A stretch of 64,000 bases of DNA from Myxococcales bacterium (GCA_022184915.1 JAGTJU010000001.1:62001-126000), one strand, 5' to 3'; positions 22,501 to 30,492 are shown, counted from the first letter of the stretch. The notes: generated by a model not told the origin, from the letters alone. Numbers and translations are program-made.

Positions 22501-24425
22501 TCTGCATGTTCGGGCGCGAGCGCGAGCGCGGTGGCATACGCCAGGGCCGCTTCACGGGGTTTGTCGAGGCGGGTGTGAAGCACGTTGCCAAGGCGCACGC
22601 TTCCGCCCACGAGCGCGGCCTTGTCGGCAGCCGCCAGCCGTGCGAGCCGTCGTGCGAGCTCCTCGAAGGCGCCGGTCGATGCCAGCAAAGCCACCAGCGC
22701 CTGGGCAGACGTTGCGTCCTCACCGAAGCGGCGCTCGACCTCGAGCCAGGTCTCGATGGCCAGCGCAGGATCGCGGAGCGCTTCGCTTTGCACCCGCGCC
22801 AGCCGCACGAGGTCGGCGCGCTTGGATTCCGCATGCGGCGTGGTCTCCGCCCTGGCCCGCAGCACCTCCGCGAGCCGCTCGGACTGGCCCCCCCGTGTAA
22901 GCGCCTCCACGAGCGCATCGAGCGCCTCGAAGTCCGCCGGCACCAGCGCCAGGCGTGCCTCCCAGGCCGCGAGGGCGCGCTCGTCCTGGCCGAGCTGCGT
23001 GGCCAAGCGGGCGGCCTGCCCCAGGGCCGCTTGCCGCTCCGGAAGCTCGGGGGCCAGGAGGGCCAACCGCTCCAGCACCTCCAGCCGGGCCTCCGGCTCA
23101 CCGAAGCGGGCCTCGAGGCGGCTTGCCCGTCGCAAGGCGGTGAGGCGCTGACCCTGATCGGCGCCGGCGGCGTCGGCCACCTTGCGCAGCAGGGTGGCGG
23201 CCTCGCCGTGTCGCCCGCGTACCTCGTGCTCCGTGCGCGCCGCCTCCAGCCACAGCGCCGCTCGCAACCGCTCGTCATCCGCTGCCTCGGCAGCCCCCAA
23301 TAGGCCCTCGACGTAAACGTCGAAACGCTCGGAGATCTCCGCCAGCTGGTGCAGGCGCACGCGCGCCGGCGCGTCGCCGGGTGACAGGGCCAAAAGCTCC
23401 ACCAGGCGGTCCATCGCGGACGCGTTGTCGTTGCGGGCCACGAGCCGCTCGGCCGCCTCGCGGAGCAGGCGCAGCTTCTCCTCCCCCGACGCAAAAGCGT
23501 GCGCCGTCTCGAGCGCCTCCACGATGCGGCCCTGGTCCCCCTGCCGCTCGTAGTCGTTGCGAAGCAGGGACAGCGCGCTTTGCCGCTGCGCAGGCGTAGC
23601 GCCCGGAAATTTCAGGATGCGCTCGAGCACGAGGCAAGCGGCGTCGTCTTCGCGGGCTTTCAGCAAGGCCTGCGCGTCACCGAGGGCGCCCGCCACGTGG
23701 CCCAAGTGGTCGAGCCTCAGGTGGGCGAGCCGCGCTCTGAGCTCCGCGGCCTCCGTGCCTGACATCAGCTCGAGCCGCGCTTCCCACAAGGTCTCGAGCT
23801 CGGCGTAACGCTGTTCCTTGTCGAGCAGCCGCTCGAGCGAAGCCTCCACGTGGGGATCGGTGGGCCTGCTCTTCCACAGCTCGGTGAGGTAGCGGATCGC
23901 CCGTTCTGGGCTGCCCAGGAAGTCCTTGGCCACGCCCGCCGCTTCTTCGAGCAGCTTGCGCCGCGGCGGCCCGTCCTTGAGCGCCACGAGCAGTTCGTCG
24001 TAGACCGCCAGCAAGGTGTCCCACTGCTGTGAAACGGAGAGCAACAAGGTGAGCCGCTCGGTGGCCCATGCGAGCGAGGGGTCGCGTGCCAGCAGGCCGC
24101 GCAGCAGATCGATGAGCCGCTCCGGGGTATCGCCGAACCACTCCTCGTGAAACGCCAGCGCCCGCGCGCCGATCCGCGAAAGCGCCTCGGCCGGCAGCGA
24201 CTTCAGAACCTCGCGATAAAGCGCGGCCACGTCTTCAGGCCGCTGCGCGGCGACCGCCCGTTCCTCGAGCTCGTCCCATGCGGCCTCCTGGGTGGGGGCC
24301 TTCGCGGCGCGCTCGAGGGCCAAGGCCAGCGGGCTTTTCGGGGGGCTGCTCGCGCGCGCCGTGTCTTCAGATTCGGGAGCCATCAAAGATTCCTTGCTGG
24401 ACGTTCGGGGATCGAGAGAGCTCAT
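16584..24425 (-). CDS. Giant all-TPR protein (2613 aa)
   Basis: One uninterrupted frame made almost wholly of 34-residue-like helical hairpins rich in Ala, Leu, Glu and Arg (for example ALVRAPDNARLEQDLLRL, LYERVARASGDDHML, AYELLGRAHEAMPTLEKVL). The open frame runs further upstream, but that part is antisense to smpB, so the start is placed at MSSLDPRTSS; a second choice is MAPESEDT at 24383. No signal peptide or catalytic domain is visible. Similar giant TPR proteins are typical of Myxococcota and are presumed cytoplasmic scaffolds. A frame this long without a frameshift shows the sequence is locally accurate. Confidence 0.85.
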   Translation of the reverse strand: MSSLDPRTSSKESLMAPESEDTARASSPPKSPLALALERAAKAPTQEAAWDELEERAVAAQRPEDVAALYREVLKSLPAEALSRIGARALAFHEEWFGDTPERLIDLLRGLLARDPSLAWATERLTLLLSVSQQWDTLLAVYDELLVALKDGPPRRKLLEEAAGVAKDFLGSPERAIRYLTELWKSRPTDPHVEASLERLLDKEQRYAELETLWEARLELMSGTEAAELRARLAHLRLDHLGHVAGALGDAQALLKAREDDAACLVLERILKFPGATPAQRQSALSLLRNDYERQGDQGRIVEALETAHAFASGEEKLRLLREAAERLVARNDNASAMDRLVELLALSPGDAPARVRLHQLAEISERFDVYVEGLLGAAEAADDERLRAALWLEAARTEHEVRGRHGEAATLLRKVADAAGADQGQRLTALRRASRLEARFGEPEARLEVLERLALLAPELPERQAALGQAARLATQLGQDERALAAWEARLALVPADFEALDALVEALTRGGQSERLAEVLRARAETTPHAESKRADLVRLARVQSEALRDPALAIETWLEVERRFGEDATSAQALVALLASTGAFEELARRLARLAAADKAALVGGSVRLGNVLHTRLDKPREAALAYATALALAPEHAEARLGLEALRSTPAAAALAVEALARAFTETRDWAKLVALTDARLERLGDPGAEARLLAELAGWVERDLGDGEQARTLLAKALVRAPDNARLEQDLLRLCTDAPTWRFAVETLEQAAQALPEGASRKVALLVQRARLLEAQLDQPRAAMAGYEAASRLAPDRNDLKLAVVRLGGALADFNGAAEAVLRAPVSTEVVKGSLLPAYEHAAKASGAFADAARALAETLSKRTGLPEALVRDVEGLVATWYEQHVEGPEGTTQAEAAWLRAARQSPHHVATWERLASLQRKRPGRPLFETLVQLGALDPRRLDVAAEALRVARDTLRDTPLTVQRGFALLGQVSLILRNEQPVTGELDPAAAAELAVAVLVETLLASGNRQDAVRAVNVLTDVATWPLPVAFVRGLRRKAATTTLEVLGDKGRARALLRAVVEDAPEDREAIGLLAGLLEEADLLSEVLSVRRRELALALPRPERMALRLEMSRVAGLIETRSARVSTLLANLEEAPGDEATLAALSTLLGARGQHAELADILGAQAKSLEEQGQLEQAAAMWGRMAALAETQLGDLGRALAGYEKMVAHAPAPAPLDALARLCMAKAEPRAAAAWLEQRLVHAEGGERSDVCLRLAHAYLASGQRHRATGTLERALAEAPAAHELRALLVDTYRDAEAWEPLARTLAAGCAEALSSKQLLAYAQEAAALYQGELAEPERAVSVLELALRRLPAERGLRTRLAESLRVAGRNEEARKVLAALLEEMGRRRSKERAAIHHQLALVARAEGDLPAALDHLEQASAMDVGTLRILLDLAETAASAQALDRAERAYQALLVMARRTDTTDVPLSAGEILLRLEAVAKARGDEATAAERLDSAMALALQSGHEAQRLQAAFLTAGQVERAVALLDKRAAAAGSGAAEAQALCDKARLFERQERLEDALAAIALALEKAPDLDEAHDLGRRLARALGDPERYLGLVEEAMEQMRRRDDGARMCTLLMRAGTVAEEDVKDPERAARAYARAEQTGHHLSDVLVAVARLAGAAGDKDEESRAMRALARLAESAADPDAQAQLRFRVAELQLRAPETRGAGLETLAAALDRVPDFARAQAIVREANVPEDELPRVMPLYERVARASGDDHMLLDFLERRAAFKDVTQAEVSEAVELAVALGHSDRAERLLERAVALAGQQGEAREAGWALFELAQRRRARHDLHGAFKWLVEAQTAADGPRIPMLLREVAREATRQTNGARLAAEVYETLRARNPADKELWQPLIELYEQLGDEDKLRAVIAETLEKLLDRQDRIQVRLVWARHLLRTGQDDAEASSVYRDVMMEEPGHRESLMALAELHERRGDVSEAVALLSEALREAEVRGDADWQAETSRRLGDLLGKADTAQAKQVYRQALASHIPDPALKRSLQQSLLDLLDDDERQERAALGEALLADEAGAAAGARALQLAELYASLGNHPAERRVLEKGRQRAPGEASLFERLAVRLEAEDAWDAWAALMDEEATRLATFEPEAAARILRQAATTRRERLADTAGAATLLRKAAALQPADVAQVRELVNCLRQMGDAPSAIVAVGETLMRTDLAAARGALHRLRAELHIEAGEVAAAVEDLEAAFPLEGPAVAEPLTDALFLLAARAGEQADLPTERRAMLRLADVFSAQGQGDEAQELLFRWVDHHPEDRDALQALRGRFETANQWEDVTRVCLRLVEMEAGEARIEAALGLAHAYELLGRAHEAMPTLEKVLGEHPGQPAVLNILTMMYEQAGDRRKVAALRIQAAETILDEEERLHVLTEGADLFLQEGDPQSAVGAINKAFALRPEDRVVQRLLADTLLATGQYGQAMAMLERLVTDVRGVDGGELCALHHRMARAAEGLGDAEGQLSALRKALEADRRNGAVAAELADLAEAMGDDDLALKALQSISLSGHEGPLSVAMSFFRRARIAAKNGDRQRALIFAKRALEEDSTLTEAQQLLEQVR

Positions 24426-24660
24426 GGGGCAGCCCAAAGGCATCGGCAGCTGGCCTGCGAGCCTGAGCCGTGGCGCCAGACTGCCCTGGCGAAGATCTCC
24501 CTTGCTTTTGGCCCTTCCCGAAAAGACAGGGTCGAGGTGCCGGCAGTCTGCCGCGAGATGCCCAAACCCACAACTCGCGCGGCGGCCTTTGCTGTGGGAG
24601 GCCGCACGCCCGGGCCGCGCCGCTTGACGCTGGCCTCCCCGGGGCCCAACCTGTGCGGCC
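24426..24660. promoter_or_regulatory. Divergent intergenic region between the TPR gene and smpB
   Basis: 235 bp between two outward-facing starts, so it must hold both promoters. No confident -35/-10 pair was seen by eye, and nothing else was recognised. Confidence 0.4.
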
Positions 24661-25182
24661 GTGCCTGCGCCGAGCAAGACAGCGAACAAAGCGTCCGGAA
24701 AAGGGGGAAGCAAGTCAGCGTCCCCCGATGCGATCAAGGTGCTGGCGCGGAACAAGCGCGCCCGCCACGAGTACCATGTTGATGAAACGCTCGAGGCCGG
24801 CCTCGTGCTGGTGGGTTCGGAGGTCAAGGCCATCCGCGACGGCAAGGTGAACTTGACCGATGCGTTCGCGGAGATCAGCAACGGTGAGGCGTGGCTGCAT
24901 CAGGTGGACGTGTCCGTCTACGTGTGGGCGCATGTCCGCAACCACGAACCCCGCCGTCGACGCAAGTTGCTCATGCACCGACGTGAGCTGGATCGGTTGG
25001 CGGGCAAGCTGCGACAAAAGGGCTTCACGCTCGTGCCGCTGGCCCTCTACGACAAGGGCGGGCGGCTCAAGGTCGAGCTAGCCCTCGTCACGGGCAAACA
25101 AGACTGGGACCGGCGCGACGACCTCAAGAAAAAGGACGCCACGCGCGAGATCGACCGGGCGCTGGCGAGCCGCCGCCGCTGA
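24661..25182 (+). CDS. smpB: SsrA-binding protein SmpB
   Basis: 173 aa from a GTG start. Family motifs in order: NKRARHEYHVDETLEAGLVL, GSEVKAIRDGKVNLTDAF, GEAWLHQVDVSVYVWAH, HEPRRRRKLLMHRREL, and the basic tail KQDWDRRDDLKKKDATREIDRAL. It binds tmRNA and delivers it to stalled ribosomes for trans-translation. The N-terminal 25 residues are a Ser/Lys-rich extension. No tmRNA gene was noticed in this window. Confidence 0.95.
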   Translation: MPAPSKTANKASGKGGSKSASPDAIKVLARNKRARHEYHVDETLEAGLVLVGSEVKAIRDGKVNLTDAFAEISNGEAWLHQVDVSVYVWAHVRNHEPRRRRKLLMHRRELDRLAGKLRQKGFTLVPLALYDKGGRLKVELALVTGKQDWDRRDDLKKKDATREIDRALASRRR

Positions 25183-25191
25183 GCGAGGCGC

Positions 25192-25545
25192 TTACGCCAG
25201 CTGCAGGCCGCACCCGGGACAGGCCCCGGCCTCGAGCGCTTCCGTGGAGCCGCAGGCGGGGCAGGGCGGCTCGTCGCCCGCCGCCGCGGGGGGCGCCACG
25301 GCGGTGCCCTCTCGGGCCAGCGCCTCGTGCCACTGGCGCGCGAGCAGCGCCGCCACGCGCGTGGCCTCGTCCCGTGGGGTGAGCAGCTGAATCTTCGGCC
25401 CACAGCCGCAGCCGCCCCGCGCGTCGCACGCATCGGCGGCAGCCAGGCGTGCGGCGATGCCTTCTGCCTGGCAGGCCTCCAGCAGCCGCTTGAGGTCGGT
25501 GAGGCCACCAGAAACACAGGGGACCCATTCGTCGGGCGCGTCCAC
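25192..25545 (-). CDS. Small zinc-ribbon protein, DUF2007-like N-terminus
   Basis: 117 aa. N-terminal LTDLKRLLEACQAEGIAARL followed by LLTPRDEATRVAALLARQW resembles the DUF2007 fold. There is an extra Cys cluster (CDARGGCGCG) and a C-terminal zinc ribbon CPACGSTEALEAGACPGCG (CxxC-12-CxxC). Function unknown. Convergent with smpB, 9 bp apart. Confidence 0.6.
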   Translation of the reverse strand: MDAPDEWVPCVSGGLTDLKRLLEACQAEGIAARLAAADACDARGGCGCGPKIQLLTPRDEATRVAALLARQWHEALAREGTAVAPPAAAGDEPPCPACGSTEALEAGACPGCGLQLA

Positions 25546-25581
25546 GTTTTTACGGTAGCACCAACTCTGGAACCGCGAAGA

Positions 25582-25606
25582 CCTGTTTCCAAACCGAAAC
25601 GAAGCG
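25582..25606. promoter_or_regulatory. Candidate operator, copy 1 of TTTCGGTTTGGAAA-like site
   Basis: Contains TGTTTCCAAACCGAAACGAA. The reverse complement recurs at 26141-26165 (TTCGTTTCGGTTGGAAACA), and a half copy (CGTTTCGGTTCAA) lies near 26190. It stands about 40 bp upstream of the zinc-ribbon gene. Shared operator is an inference. Confidence 0.35.
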
Positions 25607-25625
25607 GGCGTTCGAAAGTGGAAAC

Positions 25626-25651
25626 GGCCACCTGGGAGGACCCGGGTGGCC
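25626..25651 (-). terminator. Probable terminator of the CBS-domain gene
   Basis: GGCCACC and GGGTGGCC form a strong GC stem about 45 bp after the CBS gene stop, followed in the minus direction by a short T-containing stretch (GTTTCC). Confidence 0.5.
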
Positions 25652-25695
25652 GCGCGCGCCTGGGGAGAGCTTGCTTGAACGGACCTGACGCAGGC

Positions 25696-26118
25696 TCAGG
25701 CGGCCCGCAGAGAGCCGCTCGACTTCTTCGCCGACGCCCGCAGCGCAGCCGCCGTGAAGGGCGCGTCCACTGCGAACACCAACCCCAGAAAACGCCCGCC
25801 GTCGTCGATCACGGGAATCGAAGGGGCTCCGTAGTGCGCCAAGGTAGTCTCGACATCGCCGAGGGCGTCCGAGGGCCGGCAGCTCGGGGCCTGTCGGGCC
25901 ATGACGGTGTCGACCGGCATGGTGTGAGACGCCCCCGACCAGCGGCGCACGGCGGTGCGGGCCGCTTCAGCCGAGACCACGCCCACCAGGTGGCCAAGAC
26001 GGTCCACGACCGGAAGGCTCTCGAGCCCCCCGTCGAGCATCCGTCGCAACGCCGAGTCCACGGAGTCGTGGGGCCGGCAGACTGGAACCTGTCGATTCAT
26101 CACCTTTTCAACGTTCAT
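25696..26118 (-). CDS. Two-CBS-domain protein
   Basis: 140 aa from the Met preceded by a good GAGGAAA ribosome site. Two CBS motifs: VMNRQVPVCRPHDSVDSALRRML..LPVVDRLGHLVGVVS, then VMARQAPSCRPSDALGDVETTL..IPVIDDGGRFLGLVF. Such stand-alone pairs bind adenine nucleotides and often act as energy sensors. Monocistronic, flanked by the two inverted operator-like sites. Confidence 0.85.
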   Translation of the reverse strand: MNVEKVMNRQVPVCRPHDSVDSALRRMLDGGLESLPVVDRLGHLVGVVSAEAARTAVRRWSGASHTMPVDTVMARQAPSCRPSDALGDVETTLAHYGAPSIPVIDDGGRFLGLVFAVDAPFTAAALRASAKKSSGSLRAA

Positions 26119-26140
26119 GTCGTTTTCCTCGGGAGCGCGT

Positions 26141-26165
26141 TTCGTTTCGGTTGGAAACAATGCCC
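26141..26165. promoter_or_regulatory. Candidate operator, copy 2 of TTTCGGTTGGAAA-like site
   Basis: TTCGTTTCGGTTGGAAACA lies about 25-45 bp upstream of the CBS gene start, overlapping where its promoter should be. It is the inverted partner of the site at 25582-25606. Confidence 0.35.
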
Positions 26166-26425
26166 GCTTGAGCGAAGCTCAGTCGGGTCAGGTCGTTTCG
26201 GTTCAAGCTCTTCGATTTTAAGAATCGCCCTGTAACGGCGGGGCCAAAGGTGCGTTGCGTTTGTGTAAAGAAGGCTCGTTTTCGAGTCGGTCTTTGTGGG
26301 GTGCGCAAAATCCGCAGGCTCTCCCGAAGGTTTTTCGCGTTTTCCGTGAATCCCCTTGGGGCCGAAGCCTCGTAGCGCCGGCGTGTTGCAGTCGGTGTGC
26401 CACCCGGATCGGGTAGCCTGCGCCC
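26166..26425. other. Divergent intergenic region, CBS gene / methylase gene
   Basis: 260 bp upstream of both genes, lower in GC than its surroundings. Apart from a half operator-like CGTTTCGGTTCAA near 26190, nothing is recognised. It should carry the promoter of the methylase-thioredoxin pair. Confidence 0.3.
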
Positions 26426-27910
26426 GTGTCACGCGTGACCTCTCCCGTGTCCGCCTCCGCTCCTCGCGCGCCGGATGACTTGCACCGCCGCGCCCTCCGT
26501 GGCGATTTCCAGACGCCCGACGTGTTGGCGCGCGAGGCGCTGGCTTGTCTGGCGGCCCTGCCGGAACTGCCGAGACCCGTTGGCGTTTTGGAGCCCACGT
26601 GCGGCCTGGGGGCCTTCTTGAGAGCCCTCGACGCCACTTTTCCTGGTGTGCCCCTTCACGGCTGGGAGCTCGACCCCACCTACTTGCGGGCAGCGGCTCT
26701 CACCTTGCCCCCTGAAGTGCACCTGCGTCAGGTCGACGTATTCCGTGTGGATTGGAAGGCCGAGCTATCCGCCTTTGGCGCGCCGCTCTGGTTGGTGGGT
26801 AACCCTCCGTGGGTCACGATCGGGAAACTCGGGGCACTTCAGGGGAACAACCACCCCGACAAGTCGAACGTGGATCGGCTGCCCGGGTTGGCCGCGCGCA
26901 CGGGGGCCGCGAACTTCGACGTTTCCGAATGGCTGCTGCGCCAGTGGCTCGAGGCGCTCGCGGGGCGGCCCTTCGTCATCGCCATGATCTGCAAGGCCTC
27001 GGTGGCTCGCAAGGTGTTCCAGTTTTGCGTGCGCGAGGCACCCCGGGTGACGGGGCGGGTTTTCGAGGTGGACGCGCGGTCTCACTTCAAGGCCTCGGTC
27101 TCGGCCGTCTTTTTGGTTCTCAGCACGACGGGCGAGGCCGAGCGGCGCCCCGCACGCCCCTGGCCCTGGTTCGCGGGCCTCGGGCAGAACACGCCCGCCC
27201 GCATGTTGGGTCAGGTGGGCGACGAGCTGGTGGCCGATCTGGACGCCTTCGAGGCCACCCGGGGCGCCCTGTCCCCACAGCCGTGGCCCTGGCGCTCCGG
27301 GGTCAAACACGATTGCGCCGCGGTCATGGAGCTTGCCCAGCGCGGGGGCGCCTCGTTCAACGGCGCGGGCGACGTGGTCATGGTCGAAGCGGAGCACCTT
27401 TACCCTTTCGTCAAGAGCACGGATCTGCACCACGGCCGGCTGGCCCCCGTGCGACGGTTGGTGTTGCCGCAACGGCGACCGGGGCAAGACACCAAAGCCC
27501 TGGCCACCTCCGCGCCGGGTCTTTGGGCCTACCTGCAAGCGCACGCCGACCTCCTGGCCGCGCGCCGCAGCTCCATCTACCGGGGACAACCTCCCTTCTC
27601 CGTGTTCGGCGTGGGCCCCTACAGCTTCGCCCCCTGGAAAGTGGCGGTTTCCGGCTTGCACGCCTCGCTGCGCTTCCAGGTGGTGGGACCGCACGAGGGG
27701 CGGCCCGTGCTCTTCGACGACACCTGCTATTTCCTGCCCTTCGCCGACGAGGCCACCGCCCGCACGGCCCACGAGCGCTTGTCGTCCGCCGACGCCCAGC
27801 GCTTTTTTCGGGCGCGGCTCTTCCCCGACGCCAAGCGGCCCGTCACCCAGAAGCTGCTCGGCGCCTTCGATCTCGGCGCCCTGCCGCTATACTCCCCCTC
27901 ATGGCCCTGA
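26426..27910 (+). CDS. Class I SAM-dependent methyltransferase, N6-adenine type
   Basis: 494 aa from GTG. GVLEPTCGLGAFLRAL is the SAM-binding motif I, HGWELDPTYLRAA motif II, and WLVGNPPWVT the NPPW catalytic motif of N6-adenine (or related amino) methylases. The rest (NFDVSEWLLRQWLEALAG, KASVSAVFLVL) resembles the DNA-methylase core of type I/IIG enzymes without a restriction domain. No endonuclease gene is adjacent, so it may be an orphan DNA methylase; RNA or protein targets cannot be excluded. Confidence 0.75.
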   Translation: MSRVTSPVSASAPRAPDDLHRRALRGDFQTPDVLAREALACLAALPELPRPVGVLEPTCGLGAFLRALDATFPGVPLHGWELDPTYLRAAALTLPPEVHLRQVDVFRVDWKAELSAFGAPLWLVGNPPWVTIGKLGALQGNNHPDKSNVDRLPGLAARTGAANFDVSEWLLRQWLEALAGRPFVIAMICKASVARKVFQFCVREAPRVTGRVFEVDARSHFKASVSAVFLVLSTTGEAERRPARPWPWFAGLGQNTPARMLGQVGDELVADLDAFEATRGALSPQPWPWRSGVKHDCAAVMELAQRGGASFNGAGDVVMVEAEHLYPFVKSTDLHHGRLAPVRRLVLPQRRPGQDTKALATSAPGLWAYLQAHADLLAARRSSIYRGQPPFSVFGVGPYSFAPWKVAVSGLHASLRFQVVGPHEGRPVLFDDTCYFLPFADEATARTAHERLSSADAQRFFRARLFPDAKRPVTQKLLGAFDLGALPLYSPSWP

Positions 27911-28470
27911 CCTCCTGCATGTTGCCGCTGGGCACCGTGGCGCCGGACTTCACCCTGCCCGATGTGGACGGCCAGCCGGTCTCGCTGGCGGCGGCGCGCG
28001 CCCGCGCCTTCGTGGTGATGTTCATCTGCAACCACTGCCCCTTCGTCAAGCACGTGGCCCCGGCGCTTGCAGCGCTTGGCCGCGACTACGCCGGAAGGGA
28101 CGTGGCGATCTTCGCGATCAACGCGAACGATCCCGATCGCTACCCCGAAGACAGCCCGGAGAAGATGGCCGCCGAAAAAGCCGCGCGGGGCTACGTTTTC
28201 CCTTACCTTTTCGACGAAACGCAGGCGGTGGCCCGTGCCTATCAGGCCGCCTGTACACCTGATTTTTTCGTCTTTGATGCGAACCGCGCCTTGGTCTACC
28301 GGGGGCAGCTCGACGACAGCCGGCCGGGCAACGATCGCCCCGTTACGGGGTCCGACCTGCGCGCCGCGATCGACGCCGTGCTGGAGGGCCGTGCCGTTGC
28401 GGCGCTCCAGAAGCCTTCGATCGGCTGCGGGATCAAGTGGAAGCCGGGCTTCGAGCCGCCGCTGACATGA
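27901..28470 (+). CDS. Thioredoxin-fold (AhpC/TSA-like) protein
   Basis: 189 aa. PDFTLPDVDGQPVSLA opening, then VVMFICNHCPFVKHVAPAL with a CxxC redox pair (CNHC), AINANDPDRYPEDSPEKM, and ACTPDFFVFDANRALVYRGQLDDSRPG. This is the well-known resA/peroxiredoxin-like group with CNHCPF. Starts 10 bp inside the methylase gene end, so the two are co-transcribed. Cytosolic, as no signal peptide is visible. Confidence 0.88.
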   Translation: MALTSCMLPLGTVAPDFTLPDVDGQPVSLAAARARAFVVMFICNHCPFVKHVAPALAALGRDYAGRDVAIFAINANDPDRYPEDSPEKMAAEKAARGYVFPYLFDETQAVARAYQAACTPDFFVFDANRALVYRGQLDDSRPGNDRPVTGSDLRAAIDAVLEGRAVAALQKPSIGCGIKWKPGFEPPLT

Positions 28471-28505
28471 GCTCCTGCTGCTTGTGGTGCGCGGCCCGCT
28501 GGCGG

Positions 28506-30338
28506 CTACGAGCCGCTTTGCAGTTCGCGCAAAAACGCCTCGCCATACTCGGCGAGCTTTTTCGGTCCCACCCCGGGCAGGGTCAGGAACTCGTCGAGCG
28601 AGCGCGGGCGGTTAAGGGCCATCGCCCGCAAGGTGGCGTCCGAAAACACGATGTAGGCCGGCAGCTTGCGCTCGTCGGCCAAACGCTTGCGCAGGGTCTT
28701 GAGGCGCGCGAAGAGCTCGCCATCGGCGCCCCCCGTCTCGAGGGGGACACGGCCTCCCAGGCTCGCCTCGAGCCGCGCCAGCACGGGTCCGCGCGCGGCT
28801 TTGGCCGCGGGCAAGGTGTCGAGCAGGTCCCAGTCCGCGCACACGTCACAGGACTTCACGCAGGGGGGCAGGGTCTCCCCGAGATAACGCACGATCGCCT
28901 GGTGCCGGCACAGGCGTCGCTCGGCCATCTCGAACATCTCCCGCGTCTGGGCGCGGTTGCGCGCGGCGGCCTCGGCGGGCCCGTCCTCCCCGAAGCGGTC
29001 GTAGCTCATCACGTCGGCCCACGAGTAGAACAGCACACAATCGGCGTCGAGCCCGTCGCGGCCGGCACGTCCGATCTCCTGATAGTAGCTCTCGACCGAG
29101 CGAGGCATGTCCCGGTGGATCACGTAGCGGATGTTCGACTTGTTGATGCCCATCCCAAAGGCGATGGTGGCCACCACCACGTCGTAATCGTCGCGCAAAA
29201 ACGCCTCTTGCACGCGATCGCGCTCGCGCGGCTCGAGCCCTGCGTGGTACGCGGCGGCCTTGATCCCGGATTCCTGCAAGAAGGTGCTGATGCTTTCGAC
29301 GGACTTGCGGGTAATGCAATAAACGATGCCACTTTCGCCGCGCCGGCTCCGGATGATGCTGAGGATGCTGTCGCGGGTCTTCGTTTGGCCGTCACCTTTT
29401 TTGTAGGCGTGCAGGCGCAGGTTCGGGCGAAAAAAGCTGCCCCGAAACGTCACGGGGTTGTCCATGCCCAGCTGCTCGATGATGTCGCGGCCCACTTCGG
29501 GGGTGGCGGTGGCGGTGAGCGCCAACACGGGAAGCCCTCCGAACTTGCGCTTGAGCCCCGCGAGGTTGCGGTAGGCAGGCCGAAAATCGTGGCCCCACTG
29601 GCTGATGCAGTGGGCCTCGTCTACCGCCACGAGGCGAATGCGCGCCCGGGACAGCGCGCGTCCCACCGACGCTTCGATGCCTTCAGGGGCGGCGTAGACC
29701 AGCTCGTAAGCGCCGGTGGCCAGCCCCTCTTCGCGGCGGCGTCGTTCTTCGGGGGGCAGGCTGCTGTTGAGGTAGGTGGCGCGCAGCCCGTATTCGTTGA
29801 CGCCATCCACCTGATCTTTCATCAGCGCGATGAGCGGTGAGACCACCAGCGTGGTGCCCCCCAACACGCGGGCCGGAATTTGATAGGTGAGCGATTTGCC
29901 TGCACCCGTGGGCATGATGCCCACACAGTCGCGCCCGGCCAACACGGCTTCGATGATCTCGTGCTGTCCGGGGCGAAAGCGATCGTAGCCAAAGGTCTCT
30001 TTGAGGGCCCCCAGGGCCACGTGCATGGGCACCGGGCCTTCGTGCGCGCGCTTGATGACCTTCGCCAGCTTGGCCAGGCGCGCCAAGACGTCGGGGGCAA
30101 AGATGTGGGGCTGCTCCCGCCAGGCCACGCGCAGCTCGGCCAGTCCGGCTTCCACGCTGGCGCGGCACGCAGGATCTCCTGGGCTCAAGGCCCATTGGGA
30201 TTCGAGCGCGGCCACGTGGCCGGCCACATCTGGGAATCGCGCTGACACAGATTCGTTTCGGGCGTCGCCCCGCGGATGTTGCGATAAAAACGCCGCCCTT
30301 GCGACCATCCTGTGGACGGATATGAACTTCCGTCGCAT
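28506..30338 (-). CDS. recQ: RecQ-family ATP-dependent DNA helicase
   Basis: Superfamily 2 helicase with an N-terminal extension of ~120 residues, then FGYDRFRPGQHEII, Walker A MPTGAGKSLTYQ, DEAH box VDEAHCISQWGHDFRP, LTATATPEV, YYQEIGRAGRDG, the zinc-binding cysteines (CRHQAI..PPCVKSCDVC) and a C-terminal HRDC domain (LTLPGVGPKKLAEYGEAFL). Unwinds DNA 3'-5' in repair. The start is uncertain; Met codons at 30338 and 30308 are both possible. Confidence 0.9.
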   Translation of the reverse strand: MRRKFISVHRMVARAAFLSQHPRGDARNESVSARFPDVAGHVAALESQWALSPGDPACRASVEAGLAELRVAWREQPHIFAPDVLARLAKLAKVIKRAHEGPVPMHVALGALKETFGYDRFRPGQHEIIEAVLAGRDCVGIMPTGAGKSLTYQIPARVLGGTTLVVSPLIALMKDQVDGVNEYGLRATYLNSSLPPEERRRREEGLATGAYELVYAAPEGIEASVGRALSRARIRLVAVDEAHCISQWGHDFRPAYRNLAGLKRKFGGLPVLALTATATPEVGRDIIEQLGMDNPVTFRGSFFRPNLRLHAYKKGDGQTKTRDSILSIIRSRRGESGIVYCITRKSVESISTFLQESGIKAAAYHAGLEPRERDRVQEAFLRDDYDVVVATIAFGMGINKSNIRYVIHRDMPRSVESYYQEIGRAGRDGLDADCVLFYSWADVMSYDRFGEDGPAEAAARNRAQTREMFEMAERRLCRHQAIVRYLGETLPPCVKSCDVCADWDLLDTLPAAKAARGPVLARLEASLGGRVPLETGGADGELFARLKTLRKRLADERKLPAYIVFSDATLRAMALNRPRSLDEFLTLPGVGPKKLAEYGEAFLRELQSGS

Positions 30339-30492
30339 CGAATGATGGGTTGAGGGGCATCTTCGGCGCGGCGTTGCAAGGTTCGGAGGGGGCGCCGCGC
30401 GAACGCGGACCCGCTCGAGCGGCCTGGCTCGCGGTTGCGGCAAGGGCGTTCAAGCCCTGCAACGAAAGCGCATGCGGGCGCGATAAGCGGGG

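Noticed and set aside
20556-23303. Plus-strand 915-aa open frame
   Set aside because: Antisense to the TPR gene; it has no domain logic and reflects high GC codon bias.
26765-27772. Minus-strand 335-aa open frame
   Set aside because: Antisense to the methylase, which has clear SAM and NPPW motifs.
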